Positions 48,765 through 60,933 of a stretch of 61,196 nt of DNA are shown here, one piece after another. The notes under the pieces are model-generated. The model saw only the letters and a program-made list of their open reading frames with translations. It did no database searches and was not told the origin of the DNA. The first letter of the stretch is position 1. Every line of letters begins with the position of its first letter. The DNA comes from Phoronis australis (taxonomy: Eukaryota > Phoronida > Phoronidae): the NCBI GenBank assembly GCA_002633005.1, contig NMRA01000079.1, positions 193,892 to 255,087 of the forward strand. The letters run 5' to 3'. A program made the position numbers and the translations under genes.

Positions 48765-50445
48765 GCTTTTAGGGTTATTTATTTGTATCATAAAAATGGC
48801 CAAGATGGCGCAAAAACATACAATCCATCCCAAAACAGGAAAATGCCACATTTTATAAAAATCTGTCAAGGAAACTCAGAGAAACAAAAGAAAACAGAAT
48901 AAAATGAAATTGCCACTAGTGGGCACAGTGACCGTTGGATCTGCCTGAAAGTCCGATTGTCATCTGTTGTTATCTCCATATGAATACACTTACTAAATTT
49001 AAGTAAAGATCCTGCAGTGGGCTTATCAGATACAACTATGGGCGCAAAACAAAACTAACACTATGGGGCGCAACAGTAGTCAGTCATCATCATCAAAGGT
49101 CGTCTTCACACTGAGAACATATATGCCAATTTTCAAATGATTTGGTTGATACAGGGGTGGACACCAAAAACAAGATTTGAAAACAGCAAAAATGGCCACT
49201 AGGTGGTGCAAAATGACTTGATTCCATCCAAAAACAGGAAGATAGCGTCATCACTGCAAGAGATGTCCATATTTAAAATTTTATGAAAATCTGTTGAGGA
49301 CCTTTGAAGATACCGAGTTAAACGTAAAAAAACTAAAATTGCCACTAGGGGGCACAGCAGTAGTCAGATCTGTCCGAAAGTCGTCGTCATTCGTAGTCAA
49401 CATCACATAAATACACTTGCTAAATTAAGTAAAGATCCTGTGAACGGTTTAGGAAATACAGCCATAGGCGCAACAAAAACATAACTGCCACTAGGAGGTG
49501 CCACAGTAGTCGAAATCATCGGAAAATCATGGTCAACCGTCCTTTTTATATCTTTATAGTAAGCACATACCTGCCAATTTTCACAATCATCCTTTGAGCG
49601 GTTTGGTTGATAGAGGGGTGGACGCAAAAAAACAAAATCGAAAACAGTAAACATGGCAACTATGTGGCGCAAACTACGTCGAATCCATCCGAAAACAAGA
49701 GGATAGCGTCATCTCACCAATAAGTGCCTACATATTAAGTTTCATGAAAATCCGTAACGGACTTTTGAAGATATAAAGGTAAACGTAAAAAAATTGCCAC
49801 TAGGGGGCATACCGATAGTTGAATCTGTCCAAAAGTCATCGTCGTCCATTGTTAACATCATATAAATATACTAACTAAATTTCGTAAAGATCCTGCGAAC
49901 GGTTTAGAAGATAAAGCCATAGACGCAAAAAAAAACTGCCAACAGGAGGCACCACAGTAGTCGAAATCGTCAGAAAATCATTGTCAACCATGCTCTTCAT
50001 AGAAAGCACATAAATGCCAATTTTCACAATCATCCTTTGAGCGGTTTGGTTGATATAGGGTGGACGCAAAAAAACAAACTTGAAAACAGTAAAAATGGCC
50101 ACTAGGTGGCGCAAACTAATTCGAATCCATCCGAAAATGAGAGGATAGTGTCATCTCACTAATAGGTGCCTGCATACCAAATTTCATGAAAATTTGTTCA
50201 GGAATTTTGAAGATACAAAGGTAAGCGTAAAAAAATAAAATTGCCACTAGGGGGCAGACCGGTACTCGGATCCGTCCGAAAGTTCTTTCATGATGTCCCA
50301 TTAATGAATATGTGCCAAATTTCATGAACGTATGTCAAAGGGTTTTGGAGATAGAGCAGCGGACGACGGACGGACGGATGCCGCCTGGACGGACGGAGAT
50401 GACGGCATAATGCGTCCACATATAAATATGTGGGCGCATAAAAAT
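48765..50445. repeat. Higher-order array of about 145-bp monomers
   Basis: Monomer cores occur at about 48799, 48912, 49058, 49195, 49341, 49489, 49655, 49796, 49938, 50098 and 50243. Three types alternate: C (ATGGCCACTAGGTGGCGCAA), A (TTGCCACTAGGGGGCA), B (CTGCCACTAGGAGGTGCCAC), in the order C A B repeated, period about 430-460 bp. It ends in a GACGGACGGACGG-rich tail and a terminal hairpin. Confidence 0.85.
50411..50438. repeat. Terminal hairpin of the array element
   Basis: TGCGTCCACATAT and ATATGTGGGCGCA, two bases apart; 13-bp stem with a single T/G mismatch. A TGCGCCCACA box at 60934 looks like the opposite end of another copy of the same family. Confidence 0.8.
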
Positions 50446-52212
50446 AAATTTAACAAATTTGTTAAACTGTCATGCAATTTGGGAGTTCTAAATTATAAAT
50501 ATGCATTCCATCACCTTAAAAATGTCATTTCCAGTGCATTTGCAATAGATCTTGTGCATGATCAGAAAGTTTTGAAAATGCGAACTATGCTCAACCAAAT
50601 TTACAAAATATTTTTAGAACAGAATACGGTTCTTGTGTCTTTGTACATCACTCTAAAGTCTCAACGCTGCAGCCTTGGATTTAAGATGCAGTTTTTTAGA
50701 TATTTGCTTACTTCCTAATTGGTAGTCTCTCTTCATAAACTTAAATAGTTGTCATTCGTTAGGGTTCATGGCTTCAGGCATTAGAGAATACATGTACCAT
50801 CTACTTGTATTGTTGACAGGGTACATCATATTTCAATGTGTGTGAAGTTAATTGGCATTCCTTGTAATACTGAGAAAAACATGAGAAATTGGTTGGCTCA
50901 AAAGAAAGTGACTGAACACACTGCCATAAATTTCATATTCCCAGTTTCAAAATGGTGATTCACGATTGAAAACGTTCACGAGTTACCAAAATGACAACCT
51001 CGAATACATTCAAAAATGTTATATCTTAGTCAGCAGTATATGGTACATGCAACCTCTAAACCCGTTTCTGTAAAAAGACAAGCTGGCTAAAATTATTTTT
51101 TCAAACTAATTACTAGAAATTCTTAGACTTAAAAGAGGTCACCTTTGTGCACCACAGTGAATCTGAGAGAGAACACTCGGCTCATAGTATGAGACAGCCA
51201 TGTTCAAAAGGATGCAGTTCAAGTAAGAAGTTCACGACATATCCCTAACGTCCGTGTCAAGCTGTGCAAAGAGGAAATAGTCGCGAACCGGCGAAAAACA
51301 ATTTGTAGAGTGGCCATGTTCACCCACTCTGGAGTCAATCATGCATGAACTAACAAATAAAAACATAAAAACACCCGACAGGTGAGCTTAAGGTTATCAC
51401 GTGCAAGCCACGTGCATCGTGTTATGTTAAAACTAATTTGTTTTTAATTCCTAACTTCGTTATTTTCTAACTCATCATGTTCACGTCTACTTAATCCTAT
51501 GTTGACTTCATTGTGGAATCGATTGATCAATACATGACCACAACTAACAACTACAAGCCTAGAAAATGTCCAAACGCAGCTCACTTCTGAATGGTCATAA
51601 AATCTCAGAAGCAATCGTTCGGGTTCGTATGAAACATTCAGATGCTGCAGTGATCACAAAAAAGCTGCAACAAATTTAAAGTGCTCAATTTTTTGCCCAA
51701 GGGGTATCAACACAGAGCTATCAGGATTTTTATAAAAAAAAACAAAAGTTATCAAATGCAAATTGACATGAAGCAAACGTTTATTCAAGTGAATATGTCT
51801 CGCACTGGATCATCTTATTCCAGGTCAACAGTGCCATGTGAACACAGCTCAAGAGCAGTAATTAATCATGTGAGACTTTGTCAGCTGGGTTTCATTGACT
51901 ATGTAAGAGTGGCACTAATGTTGCCTTCCTAGTGAAATAAGACTATCAGTTTACTTGTAACTTTCTCACCTAGAGAGTTCAATGCCCTGTTGGTTCAGCA
52001 TACTCAGCAATCAGATGTGTCCAATGATGGTGCCTCCAAAGGGTGTGTAATAAGTACCCAGTTCAGCCATGAAATTTTTATGAGAATCAGACAGGACTTC
52101 TGAGCAGAAGGACACGAGCTGCTAAACCAAGCTTTCATTCCAAACGTATGGAGCATATCATTAATCCGGGATATGCTAATGTGGTACATTTCTACTCACT
52201 TTGGACAGAAAT

Positions 52213-52480
52213 AGAGTAAAAATTCTATAAATAAATTATTTTGCTCAAGGTTGGAGCTTGCCTCAAATTCTAGGAACAGGCAATATTGGCAGTACCGGAG
52301 ACTAAAATTATACACTCTGTAGATTGAAAACAGATTGTCCGAAATTTAAGAAATATGGTGAATGTCAAAATTCAGTCTTGATCCCAAATTCCAAAATAAA
52401 GAAAATTCAGTTTTTACATGAGTTTCTATGTCTCAAATTGTAGAGAGGGTCTCATATTAGAGAATTTTTACCATAATTGC
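52213..52480. mobile_element. Family B MITE-like element, copy 3
   Basis: Interior follows copy 1 closely (TTTTGCTCAAGGTTGGAGCT, CACTCTGTAGATTGAAAACA, AAATTCCAAAATAAAGAAAA). Left end decayed; right end ATTAGAGAATTTTTACCATA. Confidence 0.65.
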
Positions 52481-54037
52481 CAAAACTGTTATTTTTTCGA
52501 TTGTAACAGCCAATTACTTTACAGCAATTTACGAAAGTTTTATGACATTTACAGAGTACTAGCCATGTGCTATATGTAGAGATAGACTAAAATTTCCTTA
52601 ATCCTGCCTTTTATGGAAAATTTTGAACAAATGGAATTGCGTGCTAAATAAGTAAAGACTTATAGTGTTTTGTTCAATCACGCACAATCATTACAGGTCG
52701 GGCCCCGAGTCGAACCCAACATAAGAAGAGATCAGACTATAAGGAAGGCAGATCGAACAACTGTTTCAGACAAGATCAGACGTTTCAAGTGGCTTCAACT
52801 GATTGGACGACACGTGAACAGCAAAAATTTCATCATCCACCATTTAAAGTCTCAAAAAGCTGAGCACAGCATTTTCTGGTTTAGAAAAAAATTATTCTCC
52901 TCACCGAATCACTAAACATACTTTCAGTAAAATTTCTGGCACCCTTCAGAGTTAAACTTAAACTGAATAATTCTTACTGCATATTCACACGTACAGTACA
53001 CAGCCAATCAGCCCAAATTCCCTGTTATTTCACAGGGCAGAAGCCGACTTCATAGACAGCGTCTTCCCTCATGATTGAGAATAGAGCGGGGAAGCTAAGA
53101 CATTCTGCAATTACCGTGTAATTCATCCCATAATTATAGCTCTAACCAGCCATTTTTGTCATTCACAGAATTAGTCAACACGATTAAAGATATATATACT
53201 TTTGTCTTTTATATAACTGAGATAACAGGGGTCAGTCATCCCAGTTTTATACAGTGACGGGATTAATGGCCAATGAAGATTCACCAAGTGCTTGAACAGG
53301 TTTGTTTAGGTAAGCCAACCAATATTATAACTATCAACTTCTGTTTGGTTCAATATAATCCCCGCAATTAAAAGGTTCGGACCACTAATGGCAGAGAGCT
53401 TAGAGGCATCTATGGCACTGAGATCCCAGCTTAATAAGGATTAAAATAACTGATGAGTATATCAATTAAGGCGAAGGAGTGAAGTCTTGAGAGCAAACAA
53501 AATAGAAAAGAATTGGCCAAAAGAACTTTAAACCATAATGTTCTTTTCAAAGTAGAATAAAATATATTTTCCCTTAACATAAACTGCAACTCCTGTCATT
53601 TGTAACCTTGGACATGTACACTCCTGCTTTAACAACTCTCACTTCTGCCTGAGTCCGCTTAGCATCGATCATCTTGCGACGTGTCAGTGTAGTCTGCAGC
53701 TTAAGACATCAATGACCGAAAAATAACGAGACTACCATTACTAAGCAAATAGAAGAACAAGCTCACTTAGTAGAGAGAATGGGTTGTAATGAAAATCAGA
53801 GAAGCAGAATCTGACCATTAAACATTTCCTCCGACCTTTTAAAGAATATTCCAGTCAAGACACAAATTTAACCAGCGACACCTAAAAAAATAATTGCAGG
53901 TGGTCTAATAAGTCGCGTTGTACCAGACGTGCGCATGTGGGCCCATTGCACTGATCACCTCGAACCATTTTTATGCTTTTATTAATATAATAGTTTAAAC
54001 CAAGCTGAGGGCATAGAATTACCTGACTCAAAGGTTT

Positions 54038-54115
54038 AGCAGTGTGACCCAGTGGGACTCGAATCCACCACCTTGAGTAAGAAAGAGGGCACCTATCACA
54101 CTAGGCCAATATTGC
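54038..54115 (-). repeat. tRNA-derived SINE head
   Basis: On the minus strand TTGGCCTAGTGTGATAGGTG fits an A box and GGTGGATTCGAGTCCCACTG contains a near-perfect B box (GATTCGAGTCC). The spacer has a long variable-arm look (Leu/Ser type). Acceptor stems do not close, so a SINE head is preferred over a tRNA gene. Confidence 0.55.
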
Positions 54116-55534
54116 TTCCTCAGCAACACCTAACTTTTATTGCTAAATTCCACAATACTACCAACTTGGTAAACTGGTAACGAGGCATTCTGTCGAGCAA
54201 GTCTCATTGAACACCAAGATATTTTCTACACTTTTTTAAATTTCAGTAATAACGTCTTGTATCGCTGTGCAACATGTCTATTGCCACTATCTAAATCGAA
54301 CAGGAGATGTCCAACACTCATATACAACACCAAAAGGAGAGTTTTGTAAAACAACTTGAGGTAATTTAATCAGGATTTGTATCCAAGTTGAACACATTAT
54401 GATGCCAAGAAACAAATTAGGGCTTATCACTGAGTACCAATTTATGAACTTATCTTACTGTTAAAAAAATCTGCCAACCAAAACTCCAAGCCTTCGATTC
54501 CTGGCCTATGTAGTTTCCAATGGTTGGTGCGCAGCTAGTCTACTGAATCCTTCACCAAGTCTACCACTTCTCACTGCAGGCACTGAATGTCTCAATCAAT
54601 GTCTATTGGGACTGCCTACAGGGGTAAACAACAGCACCACTTTTCCACCAGTAAATCTCCATTTGATCTGACCAATCACCCAGAAGTAAATGTGCTTAAC
54701 TGTTGTGCAATCAGGCCTAGTAAACAGCTGCAACCACAGACCAGCACAAAAGACATCTCACTCTAAAGGACCAATCTGACATACCCTGGCAACCATGTGA
54801 GAAAATTGTTTGAAATGGCACTACATGATCTACCAATCCCTTAACATTTAGCTCAAATTAACATTACATTATGAACCCTTGAGATCTACATAAACTATGT
54901 TTCTTTGGTGCCACATACTAACGCAATACTTTTTGGGTACACATCTTCTATTTGCCTCAGTCTATTTCAATTTAAAGGCATTAAAACGCTATCCTGTTAG
55001 GCTAGCACATTTTTGCCATCGTTCCACAAAGGATATTTTACAGTCAGCCGAATAAATGACTGGTAAAACAAATGCTTTTGGTGAAACGTGACATACCAAA
55101 TTGCACTTTTTATTTTTAAAGAATTGTACTCAAGTAAGTTGACGTCAGAGGAAATAAGGACTTAAGATAACAAGTCTGGACATATCGACGTGTCTATCTT
55201 GGTCGGCTCATCTAGCTCATTGCTCTACTGGAGTGTAATTCCTAGATCCTTGGAGACGTCTCGTCTATTTCGATGGGATGACACTGATCTGAGTAGGAAC
55301 TCCGGTCATGTGGGATCCTGTATGGTTACATTGTGAACACTTTGATCACTGTATGCGGACGGATGGCAATTTTAATCTGGCGCATTACCTAGCTGAGAAT
55401 GTGAGTTATGGCAATGGAACCCTGTGACCAGAGTGACGGCCCTCAGAGTAGTCAATATCATCTCATGAGCAAAAGTGACAAGTCTCGGAGAACATACACA
55501 TAACTGTTAGATACTGCGATAATTTCTATGCATT

Positions 55535-55640
55535 ATTTCTAGACTGTGATGCACTCACAAATACTTGGCTAAACCTTTATCCAACAATTGTGAAGCGGCC
55601 GAGCGTGAGACCAAATTTCTGTCTTAATTCTTAATCCACT
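55535..55640. repeat. Dispersed repeat shared with 5685-5790
   Basis: Second copy of the repeat described at 5685-5790, starting ATTTCTAGACTGTGATGCAC. Confidence 0.5.
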
Positions 55641-58600
55641 TTTTATGAAACAGACCCCAGGATATAAATCCAAAGCCATCAAGAGTGGCAAAAATGAATT
55701 ACCTTGAGGTAAATATTGGATTTGAGTAATCCGCGCATTAATGACTCGAGATGTGAATAAAACAGTGGAAACCTATCCACCAAGACGAGTCAATTCACGT
55801 CATCAATGATGAGGATAGATGTCCTCAGGAGAGCAAAAGAGCGCGTTTTGAAAGACCACTACGTATACCCTAGAGCTGGCACGTGTCAGTAAATATCCGG
55901 AGATAAACAAACCCTAGCAACAGTAAGGAGCAACTAGAATGCACAAAAGACCAAACATACGGGGACTTTATTGATTAAAAAACTCATGCATACTATAAAC
56001 CTACCTTTCATGTAAGAGATTACAAACCAGTACCAGTAAGTAAGGCTAAAAACTTTAAGTAATTTCTGGCTGAAACTTTAACTGTCAATTTCATTTATTG
56101 CTTCATGCCATACTCAGCCCAGACATTATGAATCCTGACAATTAGCGTTATTTCCAAGTTCAGAAAGCACCTCAAATAAGTTTAAGTGGTCTAAATCATA
56201 GGTTATTTTTGACCAGCTTGAAGTGGTTTATACAAGCTTTGAAGATATATTTTCATGCTTCTAACTATGCTTATGTATAAGGGGAACTAAACCCACAATG
56301 CTATTTTAACATAATCTACGCTAAACAAAAACTTTGCATTCACTGACAACTTGTAAATGTGAAAACAAAAAATTCTGTGGATTGATCAATGCAGGAACGC
56401 TAACGTGTGACCTTTGTCAAACAATATAGCCAAATAATGGAAGATTAGTAAAAATTTAAAATAAAATTCTACAATCTTTCTACTATCAGAAAATACATAT
56501 TTTATTAGGCAATAATCATCAGTTTTGAAGATATCTGTTTAAATTCACAAATTTGTCCATAAGAATCTACATAACCTTTAGAACACAACACAAAATACCC
56601 ACCTGAGTTGATGGCACATTCAAGCCAAATTACACTGACTAGTATATGAAAGCCCTTCCCCCAAGGCAATATTAACAAAGACACAACAAATTGACATTGT
56701 TAGTTGACAGGGGCATAGCTATATGAATACCACATACTCAGTAGTATACAGGGGTCTACACAGTGGAATGGCATAACAGGATTAAGACTGAAGGGACAGG
56801 ATTATTGAATACAGTGTGATGCAATGGCTGAAGAGCTCTTGTGTGTGTCCAAGCATGCAGACAATTGGTTACCATTGGCGACCTTTGACAGTAAAGAAAT
56901 ATTGTTAGTTATTCAAATAAACACTTCAGATTTCAGATACTGAAGCATAAGGCTGTTGTTGAATTGGGAAGATTAAGGTGTTTTTGTTATGATTTCACAC
57001 AAACATAATTACCAAAATTGCAATTTTTCTATTTTTCTAAGGCTGAATGTAATGTACAAACTATTAGCTATCAACACAGTAAAACTTCATAAATCAGTAT
57101 TTTGTTGAGAAATTTCAGTTATTGATCATATCGTGTGCCAAATGGGTGAAGAATTGCAGAGCCACAACCGCAAACTCGTGCGTTAACGCCCTGGACACTT
57201 AAATGGGTGGTAACCCACAACTTTACAGCATAACAAGATTTCTATGGAATACACCAAGACTTCAATAGAGCCAGCGTGGATGGAGAGCTATAAGTTCAAC
57301 TAGGTATCTCAAGAAAACAATAGCTGGGGCTCGGGTCAAGGCGAGAACAATTCAATGAACGTCAGACATTAGTTCACTCACTAGTCCCAATACTTTCACG
57401 CTTTGATGTGAGCTGCTTATGTCAGCTATCTTCCACTTGAGGCAGATAACTCGACTCGTAACTCTATGTGTGCGCAGTCCCTTAATGGACGTTAGGTGTA
57501 AGTCACGAGAAACCAATTAATGTACTGATTAACCTCTGAGAACGGATATGCTGCAGGCTGTCATACACTTCTTACAAGAAAAAATACAAGCAACGATACA
57601 ACGGAAATTCGATGGCTCGTACACACACAACGCTGTTAATTCAAGGAGGTATGTTCAAATATATATCGACTCAAATTTACAAAAGCCAAGAAAAGGTTGC
57701 GCACTACGCAGATATGAGGAAGATTAAGGTGTGCATAAATTCAAGTTGCTCATTTTCCCTAAACTAAAGTATTGATTAGGCCTGGATCAATAGCACTGGT
57801 AAAGTAATCCACTCTTAAATTTACCAACACAAATAAGGAAGCTTTAACAGAGGTGGTCATTAGTTAGAATTACTGTGTTGAAAACTACCCTAGTGGCAAG
57901 CAGATTGTCTACACATGTAGCTATATGCCATGAATTGTGCGATGACACATGGCTTACCTCAAAATCCAAGTGCTGCCTGGTGGTTTGGTAATTGGACCAA
58001 TTGTGTTGCTCACCCAGCAGAATTAATGAGGAACATATTATTGCAACATTAAACAAAAGTTTTATGTTGTAAAAGTTACATTACTTGTCCAATTTTCAAA
58101 ATTCAAAAACCTAAAACATGTGTTTTTCACGAAATATTCAAATATGTTATTAACTTTCAAGATGAAAATTCAAAAATACTATTGTCGCCCCCAATGTGTT
58201 TATGATGGTTTCATTATCTAGAGAACCATGACATCAGCAACATGAGAAGATTAAATTAATCACAACAGCAAGGTCATGTCTTCGATCTAAACCAGCAAAT
58301 TGTGTGGTATGCAAACCAGTGGTCACTTGCCCAATTTCGACCAGTTAAGGTGGCAAAATAAGATTTGTTTCATAACATTACAGACAGTTATTTTCAATCC
58401 AATACAGGATGTAACAAAAATAAAAACATTCCAAAGATTCAATGATTTAAAACATTTAACAATTATGAATGTGTTTTGGAAACTTTTATTTCATCAAAAT
58501 TTTCAACAATAGTAATCAAGGGGAAAATTTACTTAATTATTCCAAAATTCTATTTAAGTGCGGCTGTCATCAACGAACACATGGCGACACTTTGAGTGTT

Positions 58601-59200
58601 TTTGACAATACAATAGGCATTTGAAAAATCGAAAAAGTACAATTTTGGCCATTATTTTTGTTTGAATTTGAGATAACTTTTACCGTCAATAACTTTTGTG
58701 AAATCCATGACAGACTAATGCCCCTTTCAAATTTCATTGCATTTTTTTATAATAAGTATCACCCAAACATCCCTAAAAATATGTTTCTCAAAAATCCAAT
58801 GCCTTGTATCCTCGTTCTCACAAAACTACACCATTGGTATAATCATCAAGCTGCACTTTTCAGTGTGGTTCTTGTGTTCCATCCAGTCTTCAGTTCACAA
58901 CAACTGTAGACAAAGTATCTACTAAAGAATACTTTATGGAGAATTAAGGTAACCACTGGCCGGTTGCACTGAAACGGTCCCAAACAGAAACAACAGCTCA
59001 ACATTCCCTAAAACTTTGCATTTCAGAACTTTCTTACTCACTAATGTCATTTTTCCATTTATCCTTCTAATAGAAAATTTCTCTTTTACTAAGAATGTTT
59101 TCAAAAAATTACCAAAAAACAAAAAAATTACTTACTCCTTAAATTCACAGGCATTGGGAGGGTCCAGATTTCTTTTTAGTTATCAAAGCTAAAAACTCAC

Positions 59201-59372
59201 TAAAGGCCACTGCACATGATAGTCTTCGTGTTGGGAGGCCTCGTCTACTTTTATCAGCTACAATTTACCGCGTCACTGAACCTGCGTACAATGAAATTTT
59301 TTTCGCGAACCAGCGAACACGATACAATTTTTTGTCGGCGAAATTGTCGCCGATCATGTGCACTGGCCTTTA
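59201..59372. mobile_element. 172-bp element with 20-bp terminal inverted repeats
   Basis: TAAAGGCCACTGCACATGAT at 59201 and ATCATGTGCACTGGCCTTTA ending at 59372 are inverse with one mismatch. The interior includes a CGGCGAAATTGTCGCCG palindrome near 59336-59352. Non-coding. Confidence 0.8.
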
Positions 59373-59498
59373 GCAAAACAGACAAGATAGTGGACAGTAG
59401 AGATGATCCTTTCCGCCTTGCTCCACTTTCGCGTTTAGACTTATAATTGTTAATGGTTTACGGACAAAATGAAGCTGTCAGCTGACCCAGGAAGCCCA

Positions 59499-59683
59499 TG
59501 AGTCCGTGACCCATGTTTGGCGGTCCGTTAACCGTGTTTCCTCGTGAATATGAGTCCGTGTCCAGTGTATTTGGGTGCGTGGTTGGTGTTTTAGGAGTTT
59601 GTGAGTCAGTGGACGGTGTTTGCAGGTCCGTGAGTCGGGTTCATCCGTCCGTGTCCGTGTTTATGAGTCCATTGACTGTGTAG
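59499..59683. repeat. Degenerate G/T-rich repeat of about 25 bp
   Basis: At least six decayed units built on GAGTCCGTG...GTGTTT with variable spacing. Strongly G/T-biased on the + strand. Confidence 0.65.
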
Positions 59684-59817
59684 TTTAGGTACCTTGTTCA
59701 TCCTCATTTTTATGACTTCAAAATCCTATGCCGACAACAAACCCCAATTCTGCCCCTAAGGTACAGGTTTCTATTGGCTCTTAATAATGACAGCAATGGT
59801 GAACACTCACCTTACAT

Positions 59818-60050
59818 ACGTCAAAATTTCCTCAAATTTGAAAAAAATAATTGCCAAAATTGTGATATTTCAACAGCTCCATACATTGTCAGAATGCTTA
59901 AGTTGAACCATGTGTTTATTTATGACAGTAGAATAGTAAAACTATGGAAATAATGAAATAAAGTTTTCTTCCAAATGAATCAACTTTTGTTGAAAATTTT
60001 GACAAAAAATCTGCCATATTGTGTCGTTAATTGAAGGAATTTGACCATAA
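59818..60050. mobile_element. Family A MITE-like element, copy 6
   Basis: Left part AAAATTTCCTCAAATTTGAA then AATAATTGCCAAAATTG; right part TGCCATATTGTGTCGTTAAT then GGAATTTGACCAT. Matches the family layout with decay. Confidence 0.5.
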
Positions 60051-60128
60051 TTCGTAATTTTAGTAATTGTTAATTACATGGATATGCACTGCGTGGACAA
60101 AAGAACTTTCCCATTCAACAGGTGGCGG

Positions 60129-60478
60129 CCAGACTTCTAGTGCCCAATTCTAGATAATAATTGGTCCAGACTTCTAGTGCCCAATTCTAGATAATAATTG
60201 GTCCAGACATCTAGTGCCCAATTCTAGATAATAATTGGTCCAGACTTCTAGTGCCCAATTCTAAATAATAATTGGTCCAGACTTCTAGTGCCCAATTCTA
60301 GATAATAATTGGTCCAGACTTCTAGTGCCCAATTCTAGATAATAATTGGTCCAGACTTCTAGTGCCCAATTCTAGATAATAATTGGTCCAGACTTAAGTG
60401 CCCAATTCTTGATAATAATTGGTCCAGACTTAAGTGCCCAATTCTAGATAATAATTGGTCCAGACTTAAGTGCGCAAT
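60129..60478. repeat. 37-bp minisatellite, about 9.5 copies
   Basis: Units starting CCAGACTT at 60129, 60166, 60203, 60240, 60277, 60314, 60351, 60388, 60424 and 60460 (partial). The first seven carry CTTCTAGTGCCC (60203 has a CATCTAG variant); the last three carry CTTAAGTGCCC and are 36 bp. Each unit contains CCAATT and AATTGG as an inverted pair. Confidence 0.97.
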
Positions 60479-60933
60479 AGAGATTACACAGCAACACTCT
60501 AATCTTCCTGCATTTACTCACAATGCTGTCAACATCCGCTAAGCACATTTCCTGCCTCATTTTCATGCCACTGGAGTTTCACATGTTAATTGCTGTTGTC
60601 TGATTCTTTACAAGTTTTTTCTCGGTTGTACTCTATTCGTCTTTTCAATGCCAACAAAGTATTACTGCTGTGCTCTGGGCTACAACTCCGATGTGAAAAA
60701 GTTTGATAAACTAGACAAATACCCATGGATGTGAGGCCTGAAATTTTTCGCCTTACCGACAATTCAATGAAAGACACGACAATATGCCTGATTTCCAAAA
60801 CTAGGTCAGCGCTTTCTTATCTCCAGGACAAAGGAGAGTTCTATGGCCATGTAATCTGGGCGGGCCCTATTCTAGAGCCATTGGTGGTCCAGTCATTCCG
60901 AATTCTAGACAAGAGCAACGCAGAGCATTGAAA

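Noticed and set aside
50332-50718. 128-codon open frame on the + strand
   Set aside because: Its first part is the GACGGACGG-rich tail and hairpin of the repeat family, and the rest matches no protein family I know.
60129-60478. CRISPR array
   Set aside because: Units are directly adjacent with no variable spacers and the DNA is eukaryotic; it is a minisatellite.
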